Origin: Pyrus communis
Lineage: Eukaryota > Streptophyta > Magnoliopsida > Rosales > Rosaceae
Direction of reading: 5' to 3'
NCBI RefSeq assembly: GCF_963583255.1
Contig: NC_084803.1
Span: 25,084,428 to 25,148,427 of the forward strand
Length of the DNA: 64,000 nt
Position 1 is the first letter of the stretch; every line of letters starts with the position of its first letter. The notes beneath the pieces were generated by a model. That model saw only the letters and a list, made by a program, of their open reading frames with translations, was not told where the DNA came from and did not search any database. Shown piece by piece: positions 43,517 to 54,788 of the stretch. The translations under genes were made by a program, and so were the position numbers.

Positions 43517-45362
43517 GTGGGCGTGAACACGGTTTAGTTTGATGCGGTTTTGGCGTAAAATTAAAATTTCAATCTTATAATGTGAACTAAAATGGAACCA
43601 AATCATTTGGTTTTGGCTCGGTTCGGTTTCAAACAGTTTTTATTTCAGTTTGAGCCTAATAAGTATTCAACATTTAAACAAACTCAAAAAGTTCAAAACC
43701 TGCTAATTTGCAAACTACATGCTTTATGACATTAATACAACCCAAAGGACACAAAGTTCATCATCAAAATACCTTATGGCATTAGTACAACCCAATTGAA
43801 AAAAGTTAAGTTTACAATACTAAAAATAAAGTTCAAACAAAATTCTATGTCAAAATACCTTATGGCATTAGTGCAACCTAAAAAAATAAATTGTTCATGC
43901 TATTCAACATAAAGTGGTGTTTCAAGTCACTACCTTCAGTCGTTCAACCCTTTCCCTTTTCCTTTTCTTTTTGGGATACGTACTCTTCAAAGATTTAGGG
44001 TGAACGGGCTTTAGAAGGCATTCAAGTTTTTGAAGGCGATACTTAGGAAGACCTTGGACCTCGTAAAAGTGAAATTGATGGATGAGAAGTCATTGAATCT
44101 TGTGAACTAGAAGTTTGAGATTGCCTTGGAGCTTTTTGTTGTGATTGTGGATTAAGAATAAGAGAGGTGATGCTTGAAATCGAACTGAACAACACCAAGG
44201 GAATCACCTGTAGAAGAGTCAGGAACCCCACTATGCTTTCTGGATTCTTCAAATCTTAACGAAAAGATAAAGTCACTAAATTATATCTGATATATGACTC
44301 TCATGATAGTGATTCATTAATTACAAAGTTTAATTGTATACTACGTTACGAACATAACAATGATACAAACTCAAACCATTAAGCATCAGTCCAAAAATAC
44401 CCAGTGAAGAACAATAGAAACTTTTGCAAAGAGCAGCCTTTTGCAATCGATGCAAGATTCACAATGAATAGCTTAAATATGTGTTTATGGCAATTCATCA
44501 TTTATTTTGAGCTAATGGCAATCGGTTCATCAATGCATCTTCCACCTCTCACCCTTGGAATAACAGAGGTTAAGATCAAGATCATCAATTCATCATCCAC
44601 CTCTCACCCTTGGAATAACAGAGGTTGAGATCAAGATCATCAATTCATCATCCACCTCTTACCCACGGTATAACAGAGTTTAAGATCAATATTACAAAGA
44701 TCCCCTTTTAGTTCATTTGATTCAATGAACCCTAAAATTAATGACAAATCTCCACCAATTGTTCACAAATATATAACTAACTTAACTGACAGAAGTTCTA
44801 AGTTCAGAATTCTTAACATATTAGCACGTCGGAGATCCGAGTTGGTGGAGGAATCTCGACTTTGGTCGCGATTTGCAGTGACAGAGAGGATGGGAAATGG
44901 GTCGATTTTCGAACTGGGGATGAGGCTAAGGGCGAGGAGCGATTCGTTCGAAGATTGGTCACGATTGGGGCGATGAGATGTGTCTGTGTAAATGTTAACT
45001 GTCGAGAGTCGGATAGTCGAAGTCTCGAAGACTCGATTTGGTTTCTATCTCTGATTCTCTATTTGGGTCTGGACATGTTACGATGTCGTTGAGTCCATAC
45101 TAAACGTATGGGCTCGACCAAATAACCAATTTCATTATGACACATAATTCAGTATTAAATTAAGTATTTTTTTTTTAATATTATGTGATGCTGTTCGGTT
45201 CCAGATATTAAGAATTGAAAACTAAACCATTTTTTAAGCTTGCAATTTGGTTTCAAACCGAAACCGCTTCAAAATCGTAAAAATTGAATCGTTAAGTGCG
45301 GTTAAATTTGGTCCATGCTTCGGTCCCGGGTTTCGATTTTTAGTTCCAAGTGCCCACGCCTA
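43517..45362. mobile_element. hAT-like non-autonomous element with GGTT-rich ends
   Basis: The left end (GGTGGGCGTGAACACGGTTT) and the complement of the right end (TAGGCGTGGGCACTTGGAAC) are related inverted termini. Subterminal regions on both sides are rich in CGGTTTGGTTTT/AAACCGAAACC words, a familiar feature of hAT elements with TAGGGGTG ends. The interior holds three copies of AATACCTTATGGCATTAG-like text (43728-43885) and a 55-bp tandem repeat. A minus-strand segment at 43990-44252 (Ser/Gln-rich, then a Lys/Arg run) may be the decayed start of a transposase. A clean 8-bp duplication was not found. Confidence 0.55.
44541..44695. repeat. 55-bp tandem repeat, nearly three copies
   Basis: Units begin TCCACCTCTCACCCTTGG at 44541, 44596 and 44651 and contain AATAACAGAGGTTRAGATCA. 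The period is exactly 55 bases. Confidence 0.92.
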
Positions 45363-45530
45363 GGTGGGAATGCTTTTTTATTAGGAGAAAAGTTACAAAT
45401 GAATCATACCTATTTGAACGACCTTATTATTTTGTCACAACACGAATAAGCCATGGGAAAATGATTGAGAATCATATACGTTAGTTATGAAGATGGTGGT
45501 GGTGGATTTTCAGGATTTGGATCCCATCTA

Positions 45531-45696
45531 GATCCTCATATCGCTTATGTTCAGCATACATCGTACTGTTAAGAATCAAACAATGAACGGATAAGATGTG
45601 AAGATCCAGAGAAGATCCTCATATCCCTTCCGTTCATCGTACATCATGCGGCCATGAATCAAACGATGAATGGATAGGATGTGAGGATCTGAAGAA
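45531..45696. repeat. 83-bp tandem duplication of a foldback unit
   Basis: Units 45531-45613 and 45614-45696 each start GATCCTCATATC and end GATC plus an AGAA-type tail. Each is itself an imperfect hairpin: GATCCTCATATCCCTTCCGTTC mirrors GAATGGATAGGATGTGAGGATC. The arms resemble the GGATCCTC-type MITE at 6124-6352. Confidence 0.85.
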
Positions 45697-45914
45697 GATC
45701 ATCATCCGGCTTTTCAGGAGTATGAATACATTATATTCATAAAATATTGCATGCTTTGACTATAGCTTTTGACTCTCTTTGCAACAAACAAACTATAAAA
45801 TGGTTTTAAAAAAAAAAACACCATATATAAATAAAGAATTAAACCACGAGAATACCTTGAACTGATATCACGTGTCCCAAGAAGGACACTTGATCCAATT
45901 AAAACTAGCATTAC

Positions 45915-46083
45915 TTCATTCTTGACAAGGACGGGACATCCTCGATATCAGCTCAAGGTATTATCATGGATCCTCAGAAAGTTGCTACAGTGGAAAATTG
46001 GGAATAACCGCAGGTTGTCACTGAAGTATGGAGTTTTCTTAGTCTTGCCGGCTATTATCGACGCTTTGTGAAAGATTTCTTAG
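45915..46083 (+). pseudogene. Gypsy reverse transcriptase end fragment
   Basis: The plus strand reads QGIIMDPQKVATVENWE, a stop, then TEVWSFLSLAGYYRRFVKDF. This is the boundary of RT thumb and RNase H in gypsy/chromovirus elements. The rest of pol is absent on both sides. Confidence 0.85.
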
Positions 46084-46090
46084 CCATAAT

Positions 46091-46343
46091 GCCACCTACA
46101 TTTTTGGCTACGTCACCTTCGGGTGTCGGTCAACATGCCTCGACGTCGGTCGGGGTACGTCAGTTTGGTATCAGAGCATAGGTTTTGGCAATCCTGCATC
46201 AGTTACATATATGATATAAGCCATAATAATTTCTGGTCTCTTATGTCAGAGTCATGCCACCTTGTAGAGTGCCACCTACATTTTTGGCTACGTCACCTTT
46301 GGGTGTCAGCCAACATGTCTTAACTCCGGTCAGGATGTGTCTA
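46091..46343. repeat. Direct repeat of a gypsy LTR end with primer-binding site
   Basis: A block of about 73 bases (CCACCTACATTTTTGGCTAC, then GTCACCTTYGGGTGTC) occurs at 46091-46163 and again at 46271-46343, exactly 180 bases apart. Directly after the first copy comes TTTGGTATCAGAGC (46164-46177), an initiator-methionine-type primer-binding site. The block is therefore the 3' end of an LTR followed by its leader. Confidence 0.75.
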
Positions 46344-46841
46344 CTTGTAATGGCTTTGTGATAAGTAGGTGGCGACTGTCATGGATTTGGGGAGTATGGA
46401 GAAGAATGTGAGTTGTCATGGGTTCAGGAAGAAAGGGAGGGGTTAGAGTTGCCGAGGCTTTGCAAGAGAAGATGCATATTTGTATACTAGTAAACAGAAG
46501 CGTGTCAATGGGGTGTTTTCTTAGCTATATAGGATGAGTTTGTAGGAGACTTTTATTTGACAAGTGTTTTAATTTAGGTTTTATCACAAATGATCCTTAA
46601 AATTGACTACGTCATCAAGCTGGTCCCTGAATTTGAAGATTGATCAATGTAGTTCCTAAAAATAGGTGTCGTAAATCAATGTGGTCCTTCCATTATAATT
46701 TTGTCCAAAATTATGTTATATGCTCATGACACATAAATCAGTCCCACAAGTATAATTAAATACTACCATTTGGATTAAAACTTTTAAATAATGAAAAAAC
46801 ATATTTTATTTTTGTATACTTAGAAGCTTAAAAAATAAAAA
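46344..46841. other. Gene-free interval
   Basis: Around 46567-46700 repeated GTGGTCCTT/CTGGTCCCTGAA-type text resembles one terminus of a MULE-like element, but the opposite terminus is not visible. Confidence 0.35.
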
Positions 46842-46994
46842 AGGAAAAAACAAATGCTAGGGAGACCAAATTTCTTAAACCAAATGATGTATCACCAATA
46901 GAAAATAAGCACATTAATCAACACTTAAGTGGTAATCAACACTTAAGTTTAACAAATTTGGTTTAAAAATTTGGTCTCCCTAGCATTACCCTTA
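46842..46994. mobile_element. Foldback MITE
   Basis: The left arm AATGCTAGGGAGACCAAATT then TCTTAAACCAAAT is mirrored by the right arm ATTTGGTTTAAAAATTTGGT then CTCCCTAGCATTAC. The loop contains two copies of AATCAACACTTAAGT (46916-46949). The outermost few bases and any target duplication are uncertain. Confidence 0.85.
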
Positions 46995-47204
46995 GTTAAA
47001 TAATCTTATCTGATTTGGTTGTTTTGTGTTGTATTCTAATATTTTGTGTACATTTTATATTTTTCCTTTCATTTACTTAATTTCTTTCTATGGTGTAGGT
47101 TCCTTTCAAGAGGTTTTAGAGACAATATTCAAGATGTCTTGGGGTTTTGGAGTTCAATTTTAGAATGAGGTCTTTTGAGAACTCAACATTTTAGGAGTCA
47201 CTTT

Positions 47205-47572
47205 TGTGGATGCAAATTTTCAATGAATTTTTGTTGGGGGGGAGCTTTGGCCGAAGAATTTCCAATGCCAAAGTTAGAATTTAGAGAGAAAAAGTATTTG
47301 GAGAGTTTTTGAAGTTTTACAAGAGTGTGGACTTAGCTTTTTAGAGAAAATAGGGTCATATATATAGGGAATGCAGGTGGCCGGCCCTTGGAGGTTTTTT
47401 GTGTGAAAATGGGTGATTTAATTGGTGATTAATCTCCATTCATATGGAATAATTTGTAGGTTATGAAGTAATTACCTAAGATGAGGATGAATGAGATAAT
47501 TTAGAATTTGTTACCTATTTTGGACACTCTTGGCTTGATTAAAGAATGATTGTCCACTGCTCATGTGTAAGA
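47205..47572 (-). repeat. 3' LTR of the gag-only gypsy
   Basis: Matches 50640-51128 but lacks about 100 bases near its start and the 33-base palindromic insert present in the other copy. Confidence 0.85.
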
Positions 47573-48420
47573 CAACCGATATGTCTCAGGGGTAACTTTG
47601 TCCTTTTTACCAAAAATCCATGTGTCGCCTTGTGATTATTTTTGGCTCCTCAAATGCCCCCACACTTGCTGGGCTGCTCGTAGGAAAGGGCAGCAGGTGG
47701 AAAGATCTTCTTGCTCTAGGAAACTTAGGATTGCTTCTTGTTTTGATGTAGATTCCCTCTTTAATATGAAGTTAGATCCTTTTAGGAAAGGGAAATAAAT
47801 TTCTCTGAAAGCCTATTTAAGTCCAACTTAAGTGGGTTATTAAATCAACTTTGGAGAGTGATTTATTCTACCCTACAAGAGAGAAAGAGCTTAGAGGATA
47901 TTTGTTCCCCCTCATCTAGCAATCTTCTACATCTTGCCCGTGCAAAGGACCGTATTTTGTTGTTTTCTTCGTCTTCTCTGTGTCGCACCGATGTAAGGAA
48001 AACTTAATTCTCCTTATCTTCTTCTTGGGAGGTGCTGCCACGAGGCAGCCGTCGGGGTTGTGCGGCACGTCGGCTAGCAGTGGCCAAAAGTCGGCTTGTT
48101 ATGGGCCAAGGATGTGGTGTGGCAGGGGCCATTGCTTGTGCTGCTCGGCTTGATTGAAGCCAAAGATTGTCTCGGTATAAGCCGATGAAGTGGCGTGGCA
48201 TGGGCAATGGTTTGGGCTGCTTTGCCAAAAATGAGAAAACTACTTGAGTTTGATTTCTCAGCTACCGTAGATAGAGCAGTCAAGGATAAAGCTGCCAAGA
48301 TCGGAGCTGCTGAAGATGAAGTGTCAGATGAGTGAACTGTTAAGTGCAAAAGTAGCTGCTGCCCCCTAACCATATGTTGCCTAGTTGATCTTCAAGCATT
48401 CGATCTTTTAAGCTATGTGG
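47573..48420. other. Noncoding interior of the gag-only gypsy
   Basis: No coding block is supported; the minus-strand frames 48004-48228 and 48074-48373 overlap each other and show Ala/Ser/His-rich low-complexity text only. Confidence 0.4.
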
Positions 48421-48878
48421 CATTCTCGCACTGAAGAGCTTACCCAGATGGGTGTTAGGGAATTAGTTTACCCTCTCGCACTAGAGAGTAATTAGTTTAC
48501 CCTCTCGCGCTGGAGAGTAATTAGTTTATCCTCTCGCACTGGAGAGTAAACCCATATAGGTGTTGAGGAATTAGTTTACCCTCTCGCACTGGAGAGCAAT
48601 TAGGAGAGCAATTAGTTTATCCTCTCGCACTAGAAAGTAGACCTTTTTGGGTGTCGGGGAATTGGTTTACCCTCTTACACTGGAGAGCAATTAGTTTATC
48701 CTCTCGTACTAGAGAGCAGACCCTTTTGGGTGTTGGGGAATTGGTTTACCCTCTCGCACTGGAGAGCAATTAGTTTATCCTCTAGCACTAGAGAGCAGAC
48801 CCATATGGGTGTCGAGGAATTGGTTTACCTTCTCGCACTAAAGAGCAATTAGTTTATCCTCTCGCGCTAGAGAGCATG
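48421..48878. repeat. Minisatellite with 79-bp higher-order period
   Basis: About eleven units of TTAGTTTACCCTCTCGCACT-like text are present. Short units of 29 bases ending GGAGAGCAAT alternate with long units of 50 bases that add CCCATATGGGTGTYGRGGAA. The pair gives a 79-base repeat seen clearly from about 48560 to 48878. Confidence 0.9.
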
Positions 48879-49347
48879 GAAATCATTGTCATGAGTGCAA
48901 CTGAAGAAAACTGGATTGCTGGGACAATCGAAATAATCCTTAGCTTGCCCCCAGTTCTTGGTAGTTAGGCTGGTGTGTCCTTATAGTACTCGTATGCCCC
49001 CGGCATGCCATTAGGTTGAGTTGCTACATTTGTCGAAACATAAGTAGTCTTTATATCCAGCAATCTATATGGGGTAGTCCCGTCTACTCGAACTTGTCAT
49101 TGAAAAATGACTCGCTCATGTTGGGCATGTCTTATCGGAGCGTTTGTCAATAGTTTCTGAGCAGGAAATTGTGCAATCGCTCGGTCAAGAGCTTTTATAC
49201 TTCTTCTTGAATTTTCCTTTGTTGGGAGTGGCAGAGCTCTCGACTGCCCTAGTCTTGACTTACTGGTCTAGGCTACTGTTCGACGTGCTCGGCTCGTCTA
49301 TGCCGCGACAGCAGGGTATGTGGTGGATTCCTAGCAGGCGAGGGATT
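48879..49347. other. Noncoding interior, nothing recognised
   Basis: This part lies between the minisatellite and the gag remnant and shows no reliable coding signal; the plus-strand frame 49144-49365 is unsupported. Confidence 0.4.
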
Positions 49348-50476
49348 TCACAAGCTACTGGTTGAACTTGAGCCAGATTGAGTGACTGCTTCTCTCCGCC
49401 TGTCATGCTGCCTACTCCGATGTGATATGGATGATGTTCTTTGCGGGCCTAGCAGTGAATGAACACTTCGCTTGGAAGGTTGCTCGTGTTGATTATCGAA
49501 GTGTGGCCCCAACCGTGAGTGTATGCTCGTTCGTGAGCCTAGACGAGAGTGCACGTTTATCCACGCGTTAAGATGGAAGTATACACTATCTCAAGGAGAA
49601 GTGTATTCTGCCCAAACGCTCGATTCGTGACAAGTTGAGTGGCTGTTTATCGAGACATTGCTAGATAGGTTCTTCGTCTACCGTTGTCCTTCTTCGGGAC
49701 ACCTCGTTTGGAACACATTGCATCTTCGTGTGCTGCAAGAGCTGGTTCACCAAGGTCATATGTTGTGCTAAGGCGCTCGTCAACTCTATGACTTGTCGGG
49801 ATAAGTGTTGTTCGCCATTTGGATTGGAAGAGCTTAGAAAAAATGTTTCTCGTTGAGCAGTGGAAGTGTGGTAGACTCCAAGCGTGAGATTTGAGCTGGG
49901 AAATGTCAAATTCGCAGAAAAATATGGTGAAAATGCTCCCGGTTTGATCATCGGTCTGGAAATATGGAGTCGGGACGGTTGAACTAGTGTTGGACCGATT
50001 TGGGTTGCTTGGAAGGTCACGGGAGCAGACTGGGCTACAGAAGCAGGCTGCTTGGTGAAGGTAGGTTGGACCACGGGGGTAGGCTGGGCCACGAGAGTAG
50101 ATTGCTCAACGGGAGCAGGCTGGGCCACAAGAGCAAGCTGCTCTGTGGGAGCAGGTTGGGCTATGGGAGTGGGCTGCGCGGCGTGTGGCACACGTGGGTG
50201 CGAGGCTAGGGCTTGGAGTGACATGGCTTAGGTCATGGCCTTGGTGCCATGAGCCTTGGATGGCACAGCTTGGGCTTGCTTTGGTGGCAAGGCTCGGGCC
50301 GTGGTAGTAGTGCCATGGATCTCGCCGCGGGTGGCCATCGTGGTGGTTCCCATGGTAGAACCTTGTGGTGGTGGTACTGCTCCCCCTAGGATCACATTTA
50401 GTCTCGTGGATCGTCGCGGTCCCATTTCTTTTGTATTGGAATTATCACTGATGGAGTTTTCTAAATTTCTAGCCAT
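49348..50476 (-). pseudogene. Gypsy gag, amino-terminal half with peptide repeats
   Basis: The start MARNLENSISDNSN at 50476 is preceded by readable leader codons. GPRRSTRLNVILGGAV follows, then a single in-frame stop at 50228-50230, after which the same frame continues to 49661. That second part has a Pro/Ala/Gln repeat of the type AQPAP-VEQ/VAQP (about 50000-50200), then LSRQVIELTSALAQHMTLVN-type helix. A frameshift leads to 49348-49580, where VHSRLGS, IHSRLGPHF and VHSLLGPQR form a short tandem peptide repeat. The core capsid domain and zinc knuckle are missing. It is a gag by position and resemblance. Confidence 0.7.
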
Positions 50477-50639
50477 TGTATTTCTCTTTTTTGTTTTATC
50501 AAAGAATCTTTGCAAATAAAAAATTCTAATAATAAGAACCTACAAAAAATACAAGTGGACTAGAAAATAGAGAAAAAACCTTTTTTATGCGAGAGTCTTC
50601 TACGAGTGTGAATTTCAACTATCAATGAAAGCACCAATT

Positions 50640-51128
50640 TGTGGATGCAAATTTCCGCCTTCTTGATCTTGGACAAAATTGCACCTACAAAACAATTAAT
50701 ACCTTAGGTTAAAGCAAAGAGCCTCACGCGCCCACGATGAATGGAGCCCCCGGGGGGGGGGGGCTTTGGCCGAAGAACCTCCGATGCCAAATTTAGAATT
50801 TAGAGAGAAAAAGTGTTTAAAGAGTTTTTGGAGTTTTACAAGAGTGTGGACTTAGCTTTTTAGAGAAAATAGGGTCATATATATAGGGAATGGAGGTGGC
50901 CGGCCCTAAGAGGTGTTTTGTGTGAAATGGGTGATTTAATTGGTGATTAATGGATTAATTAGGAATTAATCCATTAATTAGCCAATTAATCTCCATTCAT
51001 ATGGAATAATTTGTAGGTTATGAAGTAATTACCTAAGATGAGAATGGATGAGATAATTTGGAATTTGTTACCTATTTTGGACACTCTTGGCTTGATTAAA
51101 GAATGATTGTTCACTACTCGCGTGTAGG
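50640..51128 (-). repeat. 5' LTR of the gag-only gypsy
   Basis: Starts TGTGGATGCAAATTTCC. It contains a G12 run at 50752-50763 and a near-perfect 14-base palindrome (50947-50960 with 50964-50977) that the other LTR lacks. The outer end near 51128 is indistinct. Confidence 0.8.
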
Positions 51129-51443
51129 TTTTTTACTGAATCAACAACTATCCCAATCAAATTGCAATTCTGAAATTTTATCCCAAGTGGATGTGGTTTT
51201 CTTCAGGAAGGTTTTTTACTGAGGCCCACACCAATAATAAGCAAAACAATGAAATATCATATTTTGGAGGGCTTGTGTTCTAGATGTAGGATTGTAGTTG
51301 GTAGGGAAATTTATTTCATATGCCTCGTGATACTATTTTCAGACAACGTATCTTTTTAAGATGCTGTTATAGTACCTAAAATTCACATTTGGGTTATGAT
51401 GTTATAAATAAAATATCTTTTCAATAAAAAAAAATAGGCAAAT
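51129..51443. other. Short interval between two retroelements
   Basis: GGTTTTTTACTGA occurs twice (about 51127 and 51210), 83 bases apart; otherwise nothing is recognised. Confidence 0.4.
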
Positions 51444-51708
51444 TGTTGTAGGTCTAATTTATTGAACTGTATTTAGGACAAAAGAGGAAGAAGACTAGCA
51501 GCAAGAGAGAGATAAGAGAGATGTAATTCTAAGGTGTGTGTTGTATCACCCTATTGTACCTTTATTTATAGTAGTAGGATAGGTTAAATCCTTACCCTAC
51601 TAGGATTACAATTCTAATAGGATAATATCTACTAAAGGGAATATTCCAATATATCCTAGATACACTAGGATTTACACAATCACATTCTTAATCTAATAGA
51701 CTGCAACA
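51444..51708 (-). repeat. Copia 3' LTR
   Basis: Inverted ends are TGTTG...CAACA. On the minus strand the TATAAATA-type promoter word (51563-51570) is preserved. Confidence 0.93.
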
Positions 51709-52189
51709 CTCCTCCTTGAGTGTGTAAATACTAAAACAAAACTTCCCATCAAGTCTTCAGCAGTTGAGGTAGAACGGTTGATGAAGTCATCGCCACAACG
51801 GGCGAATGCGAGTCTCAAATTTAAAGAAAGTATGCATTGGTAGTAAAACTCACAAAACGTCGCTATGGTAAAACCTAAGGCAAGTAAAAATCCATAGACT
51901 AAGGAGAAAAGGAGAAAAGTAAGAAGTATGCATAATGTCTAAAACAAACGTCAAATGGGATGAAAGTGGTGAACTCAACGGAGTATGATCATCCCAGACT
52001 GGATGCCTCATCAAAACCACGTTAGGTAGCAAAAACCCAGTGGGAAAAATGCTCCTAATCGTAGGAAAAATAGTACATAAAGATCAAGTGAGTATACTTC
52101 TAGATACTCCCCCCGAGTTAGACATAACTTCCAAATAAGAGAACTACAAGAAATTCAACTCAGATAATTTACGCATACTGATTCCTTGG

Positions 52190-52920
52190 ACGAGCTTCTA
52201 AAAAGTAGACTTAGGCAATGACTTGGTGAAGACATCAGCCAAGTTGTCCTGGGAACGGATTTCCTTGAGTTCAATATTCTGATGCTGTTGTTGCTGGTGA
52301 GATTAAAAGAACTTCAACATTATATAATTGGTGTTGTCTCCCTTGATGTATCCCTTCTTTAATTGCTCGATATATGCCACATTGTCTTCAAAGATCGTTG
52401 TAGGAAGGTCAACGATGGTAGTAAAACCATAGTGCTTCGAATGTGTTCCATAATTGCTTTCAACCAAAAGCACTCACTTGAGGCTTCATGCAAGGCGAAA
52501 ATCTCAGCATGGTTCAAAGAAGTCGAAACTAGCATTTACTTGATAGACCTCCAAGATATAGCAGTGTCTCCTACGATAAAGACATAGCCCGTTTGAGAAC
52601 GTGCCATATATAGGTCAGACAGATAACCAGCATCTGCATAACCAACGAGGCAGGAATTAACCCGAGGACCGAAGGAGGCGGCGGCTCCTCTTAAGGATTT
52701 ATGGGTGTAGAACAAGCCCAAATCCATCGTACCTTTGAGGTAGCGGAAAATGTCTTTAACACCATTCTAGTGTCTGCGTGTAGGCGCGTTGCTGTATCTA
52801 GCCGAAAGACTAACAACAAATGAGATGTAGGGTCTAAGGCATTGTGCCAAGTATAATAAAGCACCAATTGCACTTAGGTATGGAACTTTAGGCTCCAAAA
52901 TCTCTTCTTCACCCTCCTTG
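52190..52920 (-). pseudogene. Copia RNase H
   Basis: Two frames give the end of RT/RNase H: 52691-52873 and 52536-52727 (LVGYADAGYLSDLYMARSQT, GYVFIVGDTAISWRS). The ADAG block is the copia ADADWAG-type RNase H motif. The reading ends near 52190, about 480 bases before the LTR. Confidence 0.85.
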
Positions 52921-53770
52921 GGACGGAAGGGATCTCATTTAGCATATAGAGTCTGAACGACCATAGGAGTACTTGAAGGCTTCGCTTTATCCTCATTAAA
53001 ACATCGCAACACCTTTTGGGTGCAGTTTGATTGATGTACTAGGATTCCATCCAAACAATGCTCAATCTCCAAGCTGAGATAATATTGAGTTTACCAAGAT
53101 CCTTCATCTCAAATTCTGATTTCAAGTGAACGACAATTTCCTCAAACTTTGCGGGATTTTAGTTAAGGTTCATGTTGTCGACATAAACTACAACAATCGT
53201 AAATCCGAAATATGACTTTTTGATAAACATGCATGGGTATAGTTCATTGTTCACATAACCCTGACTTGTCAAATATTCACTCAGGCGGTTATACCACATC
53301 CTCTCGGATTGTTTCAGTCAGTAGAGTGATCTCCTCAATCTAATCGAAAGGATATTCCATGGTCTAGAACTATTTGAACCAGTCAATGGAAGTCCTTCTG
53401 GAACTGTAATGTAGATTTCCATATCTAGATCCCCATAGAGATACGTAGTTACTAAGTCCATAAGCTGCATATTTAGTTTTCCGAAAACTACCAAACTGAT
53501 AAGGTAGCGGAACATTATGACGTCCATTACGGGGGAATACGTCTCCTCCTATTCAATCTGAGGGTGTTGAGAAAAGCCTTGTGCTACGAAGCGTGCTTTG
53601 TATCTCACTATTTCATTCTTCTTATTACACTTCATCACGAAAACCCACTTGTAGCCCACGGGCTTCACATGTGGTGGAGTAAGAGCTACAGGCCCAAACA
53701 CCTTGCTTTTCGCAAGCGAATAAAGTTTGACCTAGATTGCTTGTTTCCTGTTTAACCAATCTGTTCTACG
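52921..53770 (-). pseudogene. Copia reverse transcriptase
   Basis: The fingers read GYKWVFVMKCNKKNEIVRYK on the minus strand at about 53590-53670. The palm at 53318-53527 gives MDVIMFRYLISLVVFGKLNM and TYLYGDLDMEIYITVPEG. The catalytic block at 53174-53188 reads YVDN where the enzyme needs YVDD. Two or more stops follow it. RT makes the cDNA inside the particle; this copy cannot. Confidence 0.88.
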
Positions 53771-54788
53771 TCGATATTCATCAACAGAACGTGGTTCAAT
53801 GCCATCGTTAAAAACGATGTCGATAGTAACTGTATACGCGAATGCATCATCAACAATCATCTTATTCTAATTCCAAACCTCATCCAATCTAGCAATTCTC
53901 GGAAGGCTGGTTTGTCTTGTCTAAGACATCATCGTAATCTAGAATAACCTCATGCGTTGGAACATATGAGTAAGGGGTGGTCGGATTCAGACTAGGTCAC
54001 TAGTTTGTGCCGTTTCCTCTCCGGAGTTGTGAATCCTTTGAACCAGAGGGTCTACCATGCTTCAGGGTAGGAGTAGATGATTGACTAGCCTCCAGTGTAT
54101 CGGGTTACATGGGAAGTGCAACCGCCCCACCTTCGGGGACGATCTAGCCTTCGAAGGTGGTGTTACGGCGTACGTTCAGTATGTCCATCCTCGCAGATGC
54201 TTTTGAAGTAGGTATATGTAATCTTACATTTGCTAGATCAGTAAAAGCATCTGGCATATTTTAAGTAATGCTCTAAAGATCTAGAATATGACGCACTTCA
54301 GTTTCAGACTGGGCAATGCGGGGATCTAAATGAGAGAAAGTAAGAGTCATCAATGACAATTCGCGGTGTTCTATAGGAACGTTATTTTCTTATCTCTCCC
54401 TAACGATGGGAAGACTTCCTCATCAAAGTGACAATCCGCAAAGTATGCAGTAAAGATATCTTCTGTCAAGGGCTCTAACCAGCAAATAATTGATGGCGAA
54501 TCATAACCGACATATATTCTTATTCTTCTTTGAGGACCCATTTGGTACGTAGTGGCGGCGCTATTGGGATCTTCTTTATGAAAGCTTATGCCAAGCCGTT
54601 TTGGGTGTGAACATGAGGTACAAGATGTTCAACTTTAATCCCAACTGACATGCAATAATTGTCAAAAGTCTGTGATGTAAACTATCCAACATTATCCAGT
54701 CGAATGGACTTAATCGAATAATCATGGTAGTGAGCCCTAAACTTAATGATTTGAGCTAGGAGTTCGCAAATGCAGCATTGCATATGGA
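53771..54788 (-). pseudogene. Copia integrase core and integrase-RT linker, badly broken
   Basis: Minus-strand reading in several frames gives scattered integrase-like text (HELSLMTLTFSHLDPRIAQ-like linker at about 54290-54370). No uninterrupted domain remains. Confidence 0.55.

Larger units (their letters stand above)
47205..51128 (-). mobile_element. Short gag-only gypsy derivative (Tat-like)
   Basis: Direct repeats 47205-47572 and 50640-51128 begin TGTGGATGCAAATTT and flank about 3.1 kb. Inside, a minus-strand gag N-terminal half is the only coding sequence. The primer-binding region (AATTGGTGCTTTCATTGA on the minus strand) sits just inside the right LTR. There is no pol, so this is a non-autonomous or internally deleted element that would need a helper. 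The target duplication was not resolved. Confidence 0.8.

Noticed and set aside
46567..46750. Possible MULE-like terminus with GGTCC-type repeats
   Set aside because: No matching inverted end within several kb.
48004..48373. Overlapping Ala/Ser-rich minus-strand frames
   Set aside because: Low-complexity, mutually overlapping and without gag-like motifs.
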